A DNA stretch of 64,000 nucleotides, taken from NCBI GenBank assembly GCA_027214345.1, contig JAPWHR010000005.1, positions 53,783-117,782 on the forward strand, in the 5' to 3' direction. This DNA is from Comamonadaceae bacterium G21597-S1. GTDB lineage: Bacteria; Pseudomonadota; Gammaproteobacteria; Burkholderiales; Burkholderiaceae_C. Under the pieces are notes generated by a model. It ran no database searches and was not told the DNA's origin. It was given only the letters and a program-made list of their open reading frames with translations. The position numbers were made by a program, and so were the translations under genes. Position 1 is the first letter of the stretch, and each line of letters starts with the position of its first letter. Shown one piece after another: positions 32,701 through 36,546 of this stretch.

Positions 32701-34053
32701 GCAACCACGGTTGTCCGAACCGACCACTTCGGCGGCCCGGACAGCGCCTTGTTCAGCGGCGGCAACGCTGTCAGCGGTGGCAGTTTCACGCTCGCGAACG
32801 GCCGTTATGCCGGCGTACCGACCGGCGGCGCCACGGTGGTCAGCCTGGCCAACATCGACGGCATCACCAACCTGGCCGCCACCGCGGTGCTCGATCTCGG
32901 TGCAACGCTCAACACCACGGGACGGGCCGGTTTCGTATTCGATCACTACAGTGACACCGACTACAAGTGGGTGGCCATCGACGTGCAGACGCGCCAGGTC
33001 CTGATCGGTCACCGTCAAGGCAATGCCTGGACCATCGACGCCGCGGTTGGCAAGAACACGCTGGCGGCGGGCACGAACGTCACGCTGGGCGTCTCGCTGC
33101 GTGGGTCCACGGTGAGCGTGACCCTGGACGGTCAAGCCGTGCTGGGTTTTGTCTATCACGCAGTGACGATCGACGGCCGGTTCGGCGTGTTCGCCAAGGC
33201 CGGCTCGGTGTTCATCGACACCATGACCGTCAAGACCGACGATGCCTCGGTCTCGGTGGGCAGCGGTACGCACACCTTGATGGCTGCAGGGCCGAATGCC
33301 GGGACTGGCGCGGATGCGTCCACGCTGACCATGGGCGAGTTGCAGCCCGTGCTCGACGAGGCCTTGCTGCGCTGGTCGCTGCGGGCCGATGACGGATTCA
33401 TGCAGGCGCTGGGCCGGGTCGACGTGCAGATCGTCGATTTGCCGGGCCTGGCGTTGGGTGAGTACCTCGACGGCGTGGTCTACCTGGATATCAACGCTGC
33501 CGGCCATGGCTGGTTCGTCGATCCGACGCCCCGGGACGACCGTGAATTCGCACCGGTCGACGGCCAACTCGCTGCGCAACACGGCGTGGCGGTACAGCGC
33601 ATGGACCTGCTCAGCGTGCTCGCCCACGAACTGGGGCATGCCGGCGGTCTGGAGCATACGGACAGCGGCGTCATGGCCACGGTGCTGCATGCCGGCGTGC
33701 GTACCGTGGGCACCACCCCTGGCGCCCGTGGCGGCGCAGCCGCGAACACGGATGTGCGGCCAGATGCGAGCCAGGCTGGCGATGCCGTGGAGGTGTTCGA
33801 TCCGGCCCCATTCACCTCAGGGTCGACGGCTGGCGCCCCGGCGAGCGATGCAGCCACCGCGCCGGTCATCAACTGGGCGGGCCAGCCAGCCGAGCAGGGG
33901 TGGCGCGTGTCGACCATGGCTGCCCGGCCGGACTGGCACGGCGACTTTTTCATCCACCTGGGCCAGACGGCCGCCGAACGCAATCCGACCGCGGGCCTGC
34001 GGATCCAGGTTCCTGTTGCCGGCAAGATAACGCCGACGCTGGCGAAACGATGA
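8740..34053 (+). CDS. Giant LEPR-XLL/RTX surface protein with C-terminal metzincin motif
   Basis: One uninterrupted frame of 8437 residues, GTG start. LEPRLLLSADP at residues 53-63 is the LEPR-XLL tag of very large exported proteins; there is no Sec signal peptide. Residues about 140-330 hold short weak repeats (NLVGGSAADVFTL type). From about 930 to 3350 there is a Gly/Ala/Val-rich stalk with repeated GAG and ARN motifs and five YIG...W modules. Residues about 5750-6110 look Calx-beta-like. About 6380-7710 is an RTX region with GGxGDDxI nonapeptides. About 7800-8170 holds two LamG-like domains. HELGHAGGLEH at 8296-8306 with Met8312 forms a metzincin zinc site. RTX repeats suggest calcium-dependent folding after type I export, but no transporter genes are in the window. 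Adhesin or matrix protein is the likeliest role. Confidence 0.85.
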   Translation: MKKPVQGRGRTFKVSAVYRLLRDAIVGWGAGRGQAGDRPVAKPRRESLILEGLEPRLLLSADPVTTLAGGVLQATLTDGADTVLIEQAGTSANGGVIIRLTVNGTLASYGDSSTGVTHVQIQGLSGDDRFKLNSPLGATLSIDGGDGLDTLAGADGANAWTLAGVGAGTINGAVFSGIENLVGGSAADVFTLSAGGVLAGTMDGGAGVDSLVGPDARSAWVLEGAPGSGTLNGRAFAGFENLAGGSGDDVFKIQPGASLAGLLDGGGGSNAIVGADSANTWRIAAGANQGNLNSDAVVFRAIQNLIGGTRNDTFVFEAGARIDGILDAGRDADHDGDGMIAPDELAVDTVDYALYATPVTVDIGTGKTSGTAGYANVDVFVGAASAGDTVKGPSSASVVWTVDGPDAVSVSGVAFAGFEHLLGADNNTDVFLIEGGGSWSGTVHGGAGGSDGLVFVDPDDAGVSDAFNPAGADSSGIATAFAKSIAYSGLDRIDYFNAADPFNVVVTGTIFNDAIRVFADLGGLKIEYVGDPGKTIALDALQVAQLQSLRIDGIEGADTITVESLPDGFAGSLLLYGNRLQRSDLIYPAMPEDDLYADSVIFSGDIALDYLEVFADHIQVQDNVHIATGDSGIFFRSRMLGVSTLENLLPVFVTSRSVSVDIGENAVLEGGSIYFVLQAEDKSFSDTIGVGQEVSNFIIEPLSDFLGSTLALPVKLLVKESSASITLQQGSRFLSSGTIGMYATATADASGVAAGSVISVGYGQASATATIDVQSGVVIDAAAAVVITSTATATADISASASRSGILFADVGVGGGVLEDNSPPLALAIGVANASVTSRVTVAHGAAITAGKTANVTAGGDISTAANGEAGLDENGVAGLAFGIQISNADIHTLVEGSITARMEPGAVVKLEIDPLVAKSDYTSDQTVFGLKSGKTVELTADVAGSDLPAGTVMKYIGPSIADTVLLAAQDFTDAALWEVSTPSFGYVDYDTDRIFLGDTALVTEDVITYTNRRGTSVGGLVDGTAYFVIADLDHAGYFWLAETETQAIRASLGYLANNVVPLSKAGWPTTENNDRPFDGTNVDADANTIALQRVAAVNNTFELGQAVVFHAPSFAFTSGDVLNNAIHIAAHGLATGDRVSYDGVGIPAAAGVPSLEDGGIYYVTVVDADRIRLSLVPGGAALVLQPDKSTAGKAAVQHKLVRAIDGLVDGGTYYVAASTGQTNLQGDTRFTETQVIGLAESENEARAGVLIDIGPVTGSGYALSAKHVLDSGFATGIGVVATLDAENNASSNVGLAEAGDTTLWSLFTDALDTTPGNVAEAVTTAAFLQAAGSMPSLGASPVSVGLGLTISVVNHSVLTDVASSAVLRSNEDLEVKALISENYSLGAESNSESAAAVGVSVSINVANISNTAIATVHSDMLAGVQQAATLDALRATRVISEVAYPFLTRPDEYIPLSWGELVDSIRSEGPEAITKYLTGTFGAKEAFFNSWAASTSEAESVSIAASVNVIVENNVSQAIVEAGVRINQDLSWHEPGAANAHGNQAANQGDGKGEEVVSIEATNYAQLINMTGIFSLPGLEIDPLALAGEFKGPSAFGGQGGQKGGAGGSVFVSTRNNTTHAVIQDGAAVYSGADGGFNMKAEEAMLNVNLVQSGASGGDFVLAGSIATTVHHSDTLVQLGATTRVTGRDARLYAGDLTTNVNWVGGIATGETLGVGFSIAVNEFNRKTRAVIGDPDTIGLVAGPGAGASTIDVSGVVDVLAKDEGELWAFAIAGAGAVTDKDGRGLAIAGVAAAGFNKIDSEVLASVRGGVIEAGGGLHVTAVDSTKIVGVSGGGALAAASGAGGGGGSQIALAVGLALAHNTVDSDVTASITDSVVGGDGDVVVHASNNGAVTGSAVAVAVSAAFGQNGFAVSGGGAESTNVVAARTNAFIVDSAIGVAGGPVGDVDIAATNTANVNAFIGSFALAAGGGFSAGAGVAIGVSVARNFIGWNPGGDDSVVPDYESNQPPLTRLETGKKVLVSDGALAGDIYEYIGDTQTVVDDPGTLDYVEGIYLQSQQYRDPALWKHVNASTNTDQVRAFLADSSVVSVGDVTLHASDTSRIDATVLAIAVGIGGGGDVGVGVSGAGVYAENRIKTDVAAFIDGDGDLLASDGITAGSVRLSAIDSSSINAVAGAGALAAGFGGTAGIAAAIGLSLAFNEIDNDVSASIRNADQGVTATTGGVTISAVTQGQHLFDLAVGGLLSAASLDDAAKADSLAEVTFDTDSHTVGSDKQDVRQGDTVMVLQGYDAGKGVAGSIYRYLPDTTGIQNPLDLGSQNYLDTTRWQLVEAPKADAHSDRLILEALRAAFANQGEDLAVFDTVAPAAPFTTADGIQAMGEGSSVQLAQDYALGGMAGRVYRYYGASGDVDLGAQNYTDTSKWILADKLKVSTLVPGQSWTLVAPDGATYALELTDAGTISVNRNSINAVSVAASVAVGLAGQVGVAVSGAGAVAQNVILSRANAFGQDSIIDSVGDVTLSATSTSTISSAVVALSAAVGVGGGVAGVGASIGVAVARNFIGWTPGAGVETPAQVRAYLMDSSVMTDGALTHTAIAGLTIRSVVVSGSVAVGGGTWAGVAASGAGVFAENKIGVDVKAFIDGDRSSGVTGIAADRITLTASDDSSIRAVAAAVSVGLAGGFVGASVSVGVSLARNTITSDVDAYIVDADGVDSDANDFGVTATTAGGITLSATEVARISAVSAAASLAAAGGAVGVGISGAGADAHNVILTGTHAYVQNSTVSSAGKVDIDASNAASIGATIVGVSVGVGGGVVGVAGSIGVTVARNYIGYGTDEDVVSDYTTADNPGFIASGKTVKIAAGANAGNIYQYIGTANLLRPDGDATWLTRIDYSDITRWELVNLERRAAQVQAFVLDSHVNAAGALTLDAVSDQEIQATVIAASVALSGGAIAGSISGAGAGAENRIATQVQAFIQGDKGDRGIRAASVALDAGDTSRIESLTGAISVAASFGLGAASLSIGVGIAHNTVDNDVASFVKDVDAGVTTTTGNITISAHESATIDAAAFAAAAAVGVGGVGAGISGAGVYAGNTILGSVDAYVDNSVLTSAGDVVLVADNTAGIQAQTLGIAVAVGAGILQGAALSIGAAIAENTIGSGVHAYLHDTRVDAAGDLSVTATADQSIDAAVTAVSVAVSSGVYGGGLSGAGASAVNHVSAEVQAYVDGSDPGADGIGPMGIGAGSVTLRAQDLSSIDADVAAVSVAVSFALGGGAIAVGISTASNTIDNVVEAYATSARIDATRGDLVITAVEDATITSEATAASVAVTSIVAAAGSGAQTRATIDTTTRAYADPVELDVAGAVRINALSTSSATGAASGTAVAVAAIPIAGAVSKATVVVSPTVESRIGGYPDGRRVLAQGNIEVMSTLGATGSATAIGDARAIGFGVAVGETSATASIVPTVSSTVSGGHVVSAGGGLDVRAVSTEHANADARAAAGAGLVGASGAAANAIVTPTLDAHIGGATVIDVAGAVVVEANDSPEGDATNNVSGSGFVGTAGSLSLVTVTPTVRASIGSGTQVHAGAVAVSAVSKAIPSLELINGLPTYAITGVDADNDLIAVANHQLSTGDVIEYQSGNDNQLIGGLAQSYVANPNIIDDATGNPVTTERQYGVLNVALASDPTQVDPDRIALGAEFSGADIDADGEIIRFAAPHKLLDGDRVVYRPGDPTLTIPGLAAGASYTVRVIDANRIQLVAPGELNPFLVGNVAGDGITINDANTFADHQAVTYHAPPQQTFSSGQVDVVLGTDVNGNPELTDAPDLDNIRFYDEAGDDRAHGFAHGERVVYGVTGGSVIGGLVDGTTYRVLGVDASSLRLAPTLTTSVTFTRAVGGGTPAQAFMTGADWAAFGFAAGQSFTISGGGANNGSYTVAGVDGNTLRISTDFASAGVFTKTVDGDTAIALSPDKTGTAVHSLVRPGDQAFANLVDGQTYYILNPTSGSYQLTTSATGTTAVTLGGAGLSGTAQHWIGTESIDLSAGSGSQQLRIDLTSSTLPAASQKIVGAGGVSLVERLPLVGDGVSTASAIGSGNGFVGAGNNRSEVRISADVTATVASTSLSTTRVAGSLIATGDVSVHADSLTNANTRASNSAGGFVGAGTSGGTIDQASATTATIAAGANVGADGDVTVRATSLHVTRGFSQALAGGFAADVHANMDSTVHYETQADLRSGAKVVAGGHVDVSAIGNLDGLTRTYADGRGFGGGGYANTNFTVTDGSRSTVTIGDNAIVMADTLALRALTTQMKLRTEASGVGAGFVAVSKNNSNLTVDALNTVLIGSGANLSGYKGVDIAARFTGVNTFAYSQTKVMGVFGYLESNPRNLTSLVSGVVADPRTLVPRAQVTAGPRDVLDGDLQHPVGDTGALNYLALHVDTTNQIIRIDRDADIGRYALAAGGDNGELKDNQTRTVNWNADVHILGQSPELVIGANGEILKAVNVSVRTAANAQQTSGTIAAGETEVFVNDLRNSSSGQVYFNDAGDAVGAGTVSISGSGSTWDFSDTYRQVLITNHSNKTLRINNIDVVNTVANPLVDLNGRNVSLTFAVDRVVTPTLVQILNLSTTDVILNGTINDPIGSTVIRNSGGAITAARARDAAEAGSGRVSLVTTAILDLQTPASDIGSAAVRVNVDMVYGDSALPATHFRTTDVADLADAVFLGSGSLFDGQLVRYETGGAAIGGLVDGNYYVVLRAGNGASIQLATRDADGILHTVALDPSTAAPATMHVLTPAQQVVGVAAGDIYLDLKARLRAEAAVESVTATVDSLRAGGTIDLLLQDSVQEYGASASAGVRVTTLNETTVPLPSTSRDRNFASFFRPDGGAARFQDLGAFGGTTATPRDTVYDFRDLDTAGNRTVAGLIAGNTNGNIIVTARQSKPADIQISVVGITDILGSGHIDVLTNGSIVLAELAGDMRVGDIHSTADDVTLTAPASIVDALADSAADVTGVNITLSALGGRIGSAGNFLETDLLDTVSGVARAGVLRADAQQDIFIEETTGDLRVHHVASADGNATLVARNGSILDGHDDVDAAAADGRFRDADGRIRDAVNVSALHIALDARGGGSIGLAGDDLDLDSRSGGHLFAQAAQNVYITEADGALEVLAARALGGDLRLTVPDTSAIDTENLVLLASGLARVNEGGDTVVSIGEIAAFATVALWIGDNVNTSAHSRIVAGSGISLRGDTRRVGKTDEVDATEVDDGHGTQMDLRGTIGFIDAPASVTVVNLTDKAFTGIFGHDDVDSFTFNQTRLDANTTVHGSWKTSGETLLAHDGEDRFIVNQLASMHVDRHGIGDTLTLDGQSDTDYYEIQTAGSQSADPQNYVVNVLDTGAKDNGVDELKILGFDSGANGIGRAADDIFLLRAMTGIPSEASESPAFVALLHGTLEQAMAGTSPAQVERINYDANLNGRLSVYGLGGNDYFAVDDTSTIATLDGGAGDDSFQIGQLFGSQRSLGANLASSDVFGTVATTRGYLSRGNSAPLVADGGSGNDVFQVYSNQAALRLEGNSGDDLFVVRAFALAETHADGSIVTDAAGVAVRKAGSSTAATEVLNGGEGNDYIQYNINAPVSIDGGTGFDKVVVLGTEFGDNFVITDQGVFGAGLNVSYANIELLEVDGLEGDDHFTIQSTPFGVATRVIGGLGNDIFNVAGDVTDVVTTQELEGQSGVINHEASSVGDLGYDGLLVPGINLNVAGLPGGGNGGLFGGNVIIDESDGMSQVRETATGEWGTVDSYTLRLAVPVAAGTRVYVTVSAARSSQEEQDAAGKGDSVLVSTDLDFVRDVVRNGDPVTERNRAVVLVFDSTNWNVAQTVHVAAANDGQEEGKRVVAVSHAVQVAVIDAAAASAADQQATIASYHGVKVRNVLVTVIDNDAAGIVLTENRKDAYDNGTLVLEGAAPYGITDSYTIALTKAPVAAVTIALDYDRAQLQLSHDSVTFDASNWDTPVTITVTAVDDTLREDQKLSLIRHLVSASTDSSYFAAGASTVSETLAVTVADDDVPGVLVRQSNGSTQVAAGVSPVSDTYTVRLNAAPTGTVTIVPHDDGTTTASAVSFDAGNWWLPQVVTVTAVPITDPASALLHPGIKAFAVQPHLLSDIKGTLEIEGGVGATVYPLIPAVMLPGETNAPILGIAVQPPESQSIDILNVFDDSSLEDKQGELTATQLTGLNLAAGLHFDHVAHGEVADFAAGITYGRNGQSNIEVFNLLLGSGNDDLTVRSTLQTSADHGGLSVIHGGGNLDVQAAVAGAYTGTIDGDRITILGGGGPTSPLVVYGDTSQDAAWYAGRPYAADTADTLVLGPNPLQTGVFYRMPRANPFDRDGNDVIDAHLASPDRGAWGDDALGIVIYGGGGDDTIIGSQLGDVLTGGSGDDRIFGQDGDDQIYGDSGINIDIISRILSVPTTDAPRPSNDNPDSNRDTLVAGRDTIQGDGGDDIIFGDHGIVQQLLPAAQKILNVRRVTDIRTDQPANGANDVIQGNDGRDRIFGGNGADTIGGGAGSDVIFGDHGHMSYVSGDYFGQSDTDLSTLDLIESVDTLAAWGGNDTITDDASDDIILGGQGDDTIDAGAGQNIVFGDHGLLRGVDSGANTPVNDANIPVVTQVDDDYQMQVLGLVSSIDWGSTNGAANVFGNGNDTITTGVGRDMVFGGGGDDRINAFASAGGTAAMDGNNIVFGDHGQVDYLAQELDQNNAVDNPVRSNDIDRVWSVATALGGNDTIRTGHRNDIVIGGFGDDDIDTGNGYNIALGDSGRLTADDRDWDNRAQIVFAVHDFIVCRIETWSDGDFSDGGADTITGSNLNDLIFGGSGGDTIYAGAGDDLVFGDQGMVECANGMPFVPEISLRPVCVNLGGFLSFSATHTTSLVGSGDDVIFGQDGDDVIMGQQGKDTLYGGNGDDILIGGSNVAGALDSDDRIDGGAGNDAIAGDNADICYRPDAMDARFRVLSGTQIYYVAGAADAPDAATLTASQFGAAHSLVTSAMQQDPRGGSQYRIMLLDHVQNDGLLGTDTLASTPADRYGNDYIAGGGGADEIFGQLGNDVIQGDGTIGVAAGSTAAQLAAAQLSLGLATGGNYQLPLGFTTFGGNRGSVAMAQADFDFSADAQRDLSILASFEGSGDGDDYIEGNGGNDVVFGNLGQDDIVGGSSDLFGLVLRSQRPDGGDLLFGGAGTDVARNHVGDANIDANGVITVQTDGHALDADTIIGDNGRILRLVGVNGAARGTDAVNATDAGASGVASTGGLLNYNYDNEAIGSGPGYHRIVVRAVDMLDYTQGGVHTSLEALKDRGGADEIHGESGDDFIYGQSGNDVLFGEGQSDDLIGGTGNDWISGGTGDDGIIGDDGRFMTSRNSLSGVAGHAGYLLSLGEALNGVAPLLADNGDTRTFNGNMLNEAIATPGNIQQATIHVSGALKKAVNLTPFSVDPNWNGSYDEFVGSGPKQNDPFAFADEAHYSDDIIFGGLGSDWLHGGSGDDAILGGEALGEAYTQIYDDQGALAGVARSDYLRPYNPGDVLRFNPVDVDGWHYDRSRRAGEFALYDEYDPLRKITLNADGTANKSDAGALPWFLNFSTQEGEYVPAGLNPKPVGQTADGYPQAWDDGSDRIFGDTGNDWLVGGTGRDDIYGGFGNDLLNADDNQDTNLLRNDQPDTQPSYEDRAFGGAGRDVLIANTGGDRLIDWVGEFNSYLVPFAPFGMATVSRTLQPQLAEFLYALSDSDGADPTRAADTGSAAIRNGEPEGELGVIRQKDFAWHDQTGAPTDPQAGNIPGGKRDVLRTANFNDGSLQALAPDSGTWSVSAGSLQVAATSAHADAVAVYQVGDALPGYFEVQASVKALKPTAGWGANGFIVFDYISDTNFKFAGIDVATNKLVMGHRNAAGWVYDQQLSVKGGLKNDTWYNLMVSVNGLTATLVLDNGTSLSHSYAPTVVDGWSYGLNWGLVGFGSNNARGAVDNITVQVVPAATTVVRTDHFGGPDSALFSGGNAVSGGSFTLANGRYAGVPTGGATVVSLANIDGITNLAATAVLDLGATLNTTGRAGFVFDHYSDTDYKWVAIDVQTRQVLIGHRQGNAWTIDAAVGKNTLAAGTNVTLGVSLRGSTVSVTLDGQAVLGFVYHAVTIDGRFGVFAKAGSVFIDTMTVKTDDASVSVGSGTHTLMAAGPNAGTGADASTLTMGELQPVLDEALLRWSLRADDGFMQALGRVDVQIVDLPGLALGEYLDGVVYLDINAAGHGWFVDPTPRDDREFAPVDGQLAAQHGVAVQRMDLLSVLAHELGHAGGLEHTDSGVMATVLHAGVRTVGTTPGARGGAAANTDVRPDASQAGDAVEVFDPAPFTSGSTAGAPASDAATAPVINWAGQPAEQGWRVSTMAARPDWHGDFFIHLGQTAAERNPTAGLRIQVPVAGKITPTLAKR
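11520..17445 (+). repeat. Five dispersed ~50-residue YIG...W modules inside giant protein
   Basis: A module of the form G-K-x-V ... AG-x-I-Y-x-Y-I-G ... Y-x-D-x-x-x-W appears at nucleotides about 11520-11690, 14785-14955, 15545-15730, 15870-16020 and 17295-17445 (residues about 928-985, 2016-2073, 2269-2331, 2377-2428, 2853-2903). The aromatic positions recall small carbohydrate-binding modules, but I cannot assign a family. Confidence 0.6.
14050..18730 (+). repeat. Tandem ~120-135-residue Gly/Ala-rich modules inside giant protein
   Basis: SGAGxxAxNxI recurs near residues 2126, 2489, 2623, 2757, 2956, 3079 and 3201. It alternates with IGVxVARNFIGW-type segments and VxAFIxGD segments. Spacing is about 120-135 residues where no YIG...W module is inserted. 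The high Gly/Ala content and alternating hydrophobics suggest a beta-solenoid stalk. Confidence 0.65.
27885..31860 (+). other. RTX calcium-binding repeat region of giant protein
   Basis: Many copies of GGxGxDxI/L nonapeptides such as GGSGDDRIFGQDGDDQIYGD, in blocks separated by longer loops, covering residues about 6380-7710. Each pair of turns in such repeats binds calcium in known RTX proteins. The only four cysteines I found in the whole protein (residues 6809, 6863, 6879, 6964) are here. Confidence 0.85.
33330..33720 (+). other. Metzincin-type metalloprotease segment of giant protein
   Basis: HExxHxxGxxH is complete (His8296, Glu8297, His8300, His8306), followed six residues later by SGVM with Met8312 as possible Met-turn. 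The preceding strand region (VQIVDLPGLALGE, then YLDINAAGHGWFVD) is typical of matrixin-like folds in large bacterial adhesins. Activity is inferred only. Confidence 0.65.
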
Positions 34054-34462
34054 GGTCCTGGCGTCCGGTGGGTTGATGCGTCCCTGGCCGGCTGCAGGCC
34101 CGTGCACCGGAGCCGGCTGCGGACAGGGCTGAAGTGCCAGGTATCAGGCCCCAACTGCCTGGAAAACGCATCCCGGCGAGCTTTCAGCCGCTCCAGCGGG
34201 TGCGGTTCTGGGCGTTGGCTTTTCGCAGGTCGACAAGAAGCGTGACCACCGTCTGCGTCAGATGGAACCGCGAGAACCGCGGTTGGCTTCCGCTTCCGCC
34301 GACGCGCTGATGGCCGGAATCGCCGTGTTGCCTCCCGAACAGGTCCCTGCCGGGCGGCACGCAGTACCATGCTCGCTGTCCGGTGCCCCGGATCGCCGAG
34401 CTTGCGCACCGGCGACTGTGGCGCGTCCAGTCAGCCCGTCCAGTTCCAGGAGCCCTGAATCC
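34054..34462. other. Intergenic region after the giant gene
   Basis: About 410 bp with no supportable gene, no T-run terminator and no repeat that I recognise. The open frame that continues upstream of the thioesterase start through 34262 has no family signature. Confidence 0.5.
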
Positions 34463-34912
34463 ATGTCCCAGCGATCGCAGCAACGATCCGACTATCGTCA
34501 CTTCCAGGTCATCCCGACCCGCTGGATGGACAACGATATCTACGGCCACGTCAATAACGTGCACTACTACAGCTACTTCGACACCGCGGTGAACCAGTTC
34601 CTGATCGAACGCGGCGTGCTCGACATCCACCACGGCGAAGTGGTGGGATTCGTCGTCGAGACGGCATGCAGCTACTTCAGGCCGTTGGCGTTTCCAGACC
34701 AGGTGCATGCCGGCATCCGCGTTGCGCGGATCGGCAATACCAGCGTGCAGTATGAAGTCGGCCTGTTCCGCAACGACGATGTGCAGATCGCCGCCGCGGG
34801 CCGTTTCACGCATGTGTATGTCGAACGCGCCAGCGGCAAACCCGTGCCCGTGCCGGACGCGGTGCGTGCGGTGCTGGCGCCGTTGCAGGTTCAACCACCC
34901 TCTGCGGCGTAG
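34463..34912 (+). CDS. Acyl-CoA thioesterase (4HBT-like hotdog)
   Basis: 149-residue single hotdog protein. TRWMDNDIYGHVNNVHYYSY near residues 19-38 is the active-site segment of the 4-hydroxybenzoyl-CoA thioesterase/YbgC type, with the catalytic Asp in the DxDxxGHVNN motif. Length fits the family. I chose ATG 34463 because family similarity begins right after it; the frame stays open for 67 codons upstream without similarity. It would hydrolyse an acyl-CoA to the free acid and CoA in the cytoplasm. Its 3' end is 31 bp from the stop of a convergent oxidoreductase gene. Confidence 0.8.
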   Translation: MSQRSQQRSDYRHFQVIPTRWMDNDIYGHVNNVHYYSYFDTAVNQFLIERGVLDIHHGEVVGFVVETACSYFRPLAFPDQVHAGIRVARIGNTSVQYEVGLFRNDDVQIAAAGRFTHVYVERASGKPVPVPDAVRAVLAPLQVQPPSAA

Positions 34913-34942
34913 TTCGCTGCGCCGATCGGTGGACGAGGGTGC

Positions 34943-36316
34943 CTAGCGGTATCGCACGCCCTGGCGGTCCAGTTCCCGGTGCAGCTGGCCGACGTCGATC
35001 CGCTCCAGCGGCGTCCGGTGGCGGATCGACAGTGCGGCGGCAATGCCCGCGCCTTGCCCGGCCACCGCGCAGCAGGCCATGTTGCGCGTCGCCGCATGGG
35101 CGATCCGGTCGCCACCGATCGCGCGCCCGGCGACCAGCAGGTTGCTGACGCCCTTGGGCAACATGCAGCGGTAGGGCACGTGCATGTAGCGACCGGTGGT
35201 GGGCAGGATCAGCACGCCGTAGCCGTCGATGAATTCCGGATAAATGCCCACCGAGTCGTCGAACCGGGCCTGCTCGCGCACGTCGTGTTCGGTCATGTTG
35301 TATGCCGCATCGATCTTGCGCGTATCGCGGATGCCGATGGTCATGCCGAAGTTGCGCAGCCGCGCGCCAGCGCAGCCGGGCGTGTAGCGCCGCAAAGCTT
35401 CCACGGCCAGCATCGCCTGTCTGCGGCCTTCGATTTCGAAACGCGTCATGCTGTCCGGGTCGGTGCCGTCGCATCCGGCCAGGTGCACGAGGTTCATGTA
35501 GGTGAGTTCGCCTGTGTCGTGCATCGCACCCCAGGTGCCGGCGATGGTGTTCAGGTGCGCGGGAATCACGCCGTCGCGGATGGCCTGCGCAAACGGCTTC
35601 TTGAGAAAGGGCGAGAACATCGCGTCTTCCTTGCCGGAGGTCTCGATGACCCATTCGCCCGTGCCCCAGTCCCGATAGGTCTGCGGGTCCTGGTGCACGC
35701 CGGCCATGAAGGCCTTCTTGTCGACGCCGGCCAGGTGGAACATGACCGAGGCGGCCTGCATCTGTTCGACGGGCGTCGTGTATGTCGGTGCGCCTGCGCG
35801 GTACGCGATGTCGGCATCGCCGGTGGCGTCGATCACGCGCTGCGCGCAGATGGCTTCACGCCCGGCCTTGGACTCGACGATGATGCCGGTGATCGCGTCG
35901 CCATCCAAGATGGGTGCGACGAACATCCGGTGCAACATCGGATGGATGCCGGCCTCTTGCACCAGGGCGTCTGCGACGAGCTTGAATCCTTCGGAATCGA
36001 TCTCGTAGGACAGGGACTGCGATTCCGGCACCGCCGCACCCATGGCCTTGGCCCGTTCCTCGAATTCACGCCCGATGCCGTCGGCCTCGACCGTCTGCGC
36101 GTGCCGGTACCAGGCGAATCCCTCCACGCCCACCACCGTCAGGTTGCCACCGAAGCAGCCGAATCGTTCCACCAACGTCACCTGGACGCCGGCACGCGCC
36201 GCCGCCAGCGCGGCAGCCAGGCCGCCCGGACCCGAGCCGACGACCAGCAACTCGGTCGTGTGGATGATGTCGATGTCGCGGGCAGGTTCCCGCAGGGTGG
36301 CTCTGGGTCGGCTCAT
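34943..36316 (-). CDS. FAD-dependent oxidoreductase
   Basis: 457-residue flavoprotein of the FAD-dependent oxidoreductase family related to fumarate reductase flavoproteins (PF12831-like). The dinucleotide-binding motif VVGSGPGGLAAALAAARAG lies near residues 26-44, followed by the family-typical FGCFGGNLT. The region RVIDATGDADIAYRAG marks the second FAD contact. ATG 36316 is preceded by GGGAG at a normal distance; a longer frame to 36388 adds residues without similarity. Substrate unknown. It is a monocistronic gene as far as the window shows. Confidence 0.8.
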   Translation of the reverse strand: MSRPRATLREPARDIDIIHTTELLVVGSGPGGLAAALAAARAGVQVTLVERFGCFGGNLTVVGVEGFAWYRHAQTVEADGIGREFEERAKAMGAAVPESQSLSYEIDSEGFKLVADALVQEAGIHPMLHRMFVAPILDGDAITGIIVESKAGREAICAQRVIDATGDADIAYRAGAPTYTTPVEQMQAASVMFHLAGVDKKAFMAGVHQDPQTYRDWGTGEWVIETSGKEDAMFSPFLKKPFAQAIRDGVIPAHLNTIAGTWGAMHDTGELTYMNLVHLAGCDGTDPDSMTRFEIEGRRQAMLAVEALRRYTPGCAGARLRNFGMTIGIRDTRKIDAAYNMTEHDVREQARFDDSVGIYPEFIDGYGVLILPTTGRYMHVPYRCMLPKGVSNLLVAGRAIGGDRIAHAATRNMACCAVAGQGAGIAAALSIRHRTPLERIDVGQLHRELDRQGVRYR

Positions 36317-36546
36317 GCGGAAACTCCCGATCGTGAGGGCGGCGCGGTGTCGTAGCGACGGCGTCGCCGGGTTGTTGCGGCTGCCCATTGTGGCGCCGGA
36401 GAGCGGCTCGCGCAGGTCCGCGCCAGCGGATGTGCGTCCAACTGTTGCAATGCCGTGCGTTCAGCGGCCAACTGTGTGAAACTCGACGCATTCGGTGTGA
36501 CCCATCCATGCTTGTGTTTGCGGGGTCGCGTGGAGACGAAGATACG

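Noticed and set aside
9139-33690. Three very long leftward open frames (3442, 2421 and 2260 codons) antisense to the giant gene
   Set aside because: They are explained by the high-GC, strongly biased codon use of the giant gene. Their translations are Arg/His/Asp-rich without domains, and no ribosome sites precede them.
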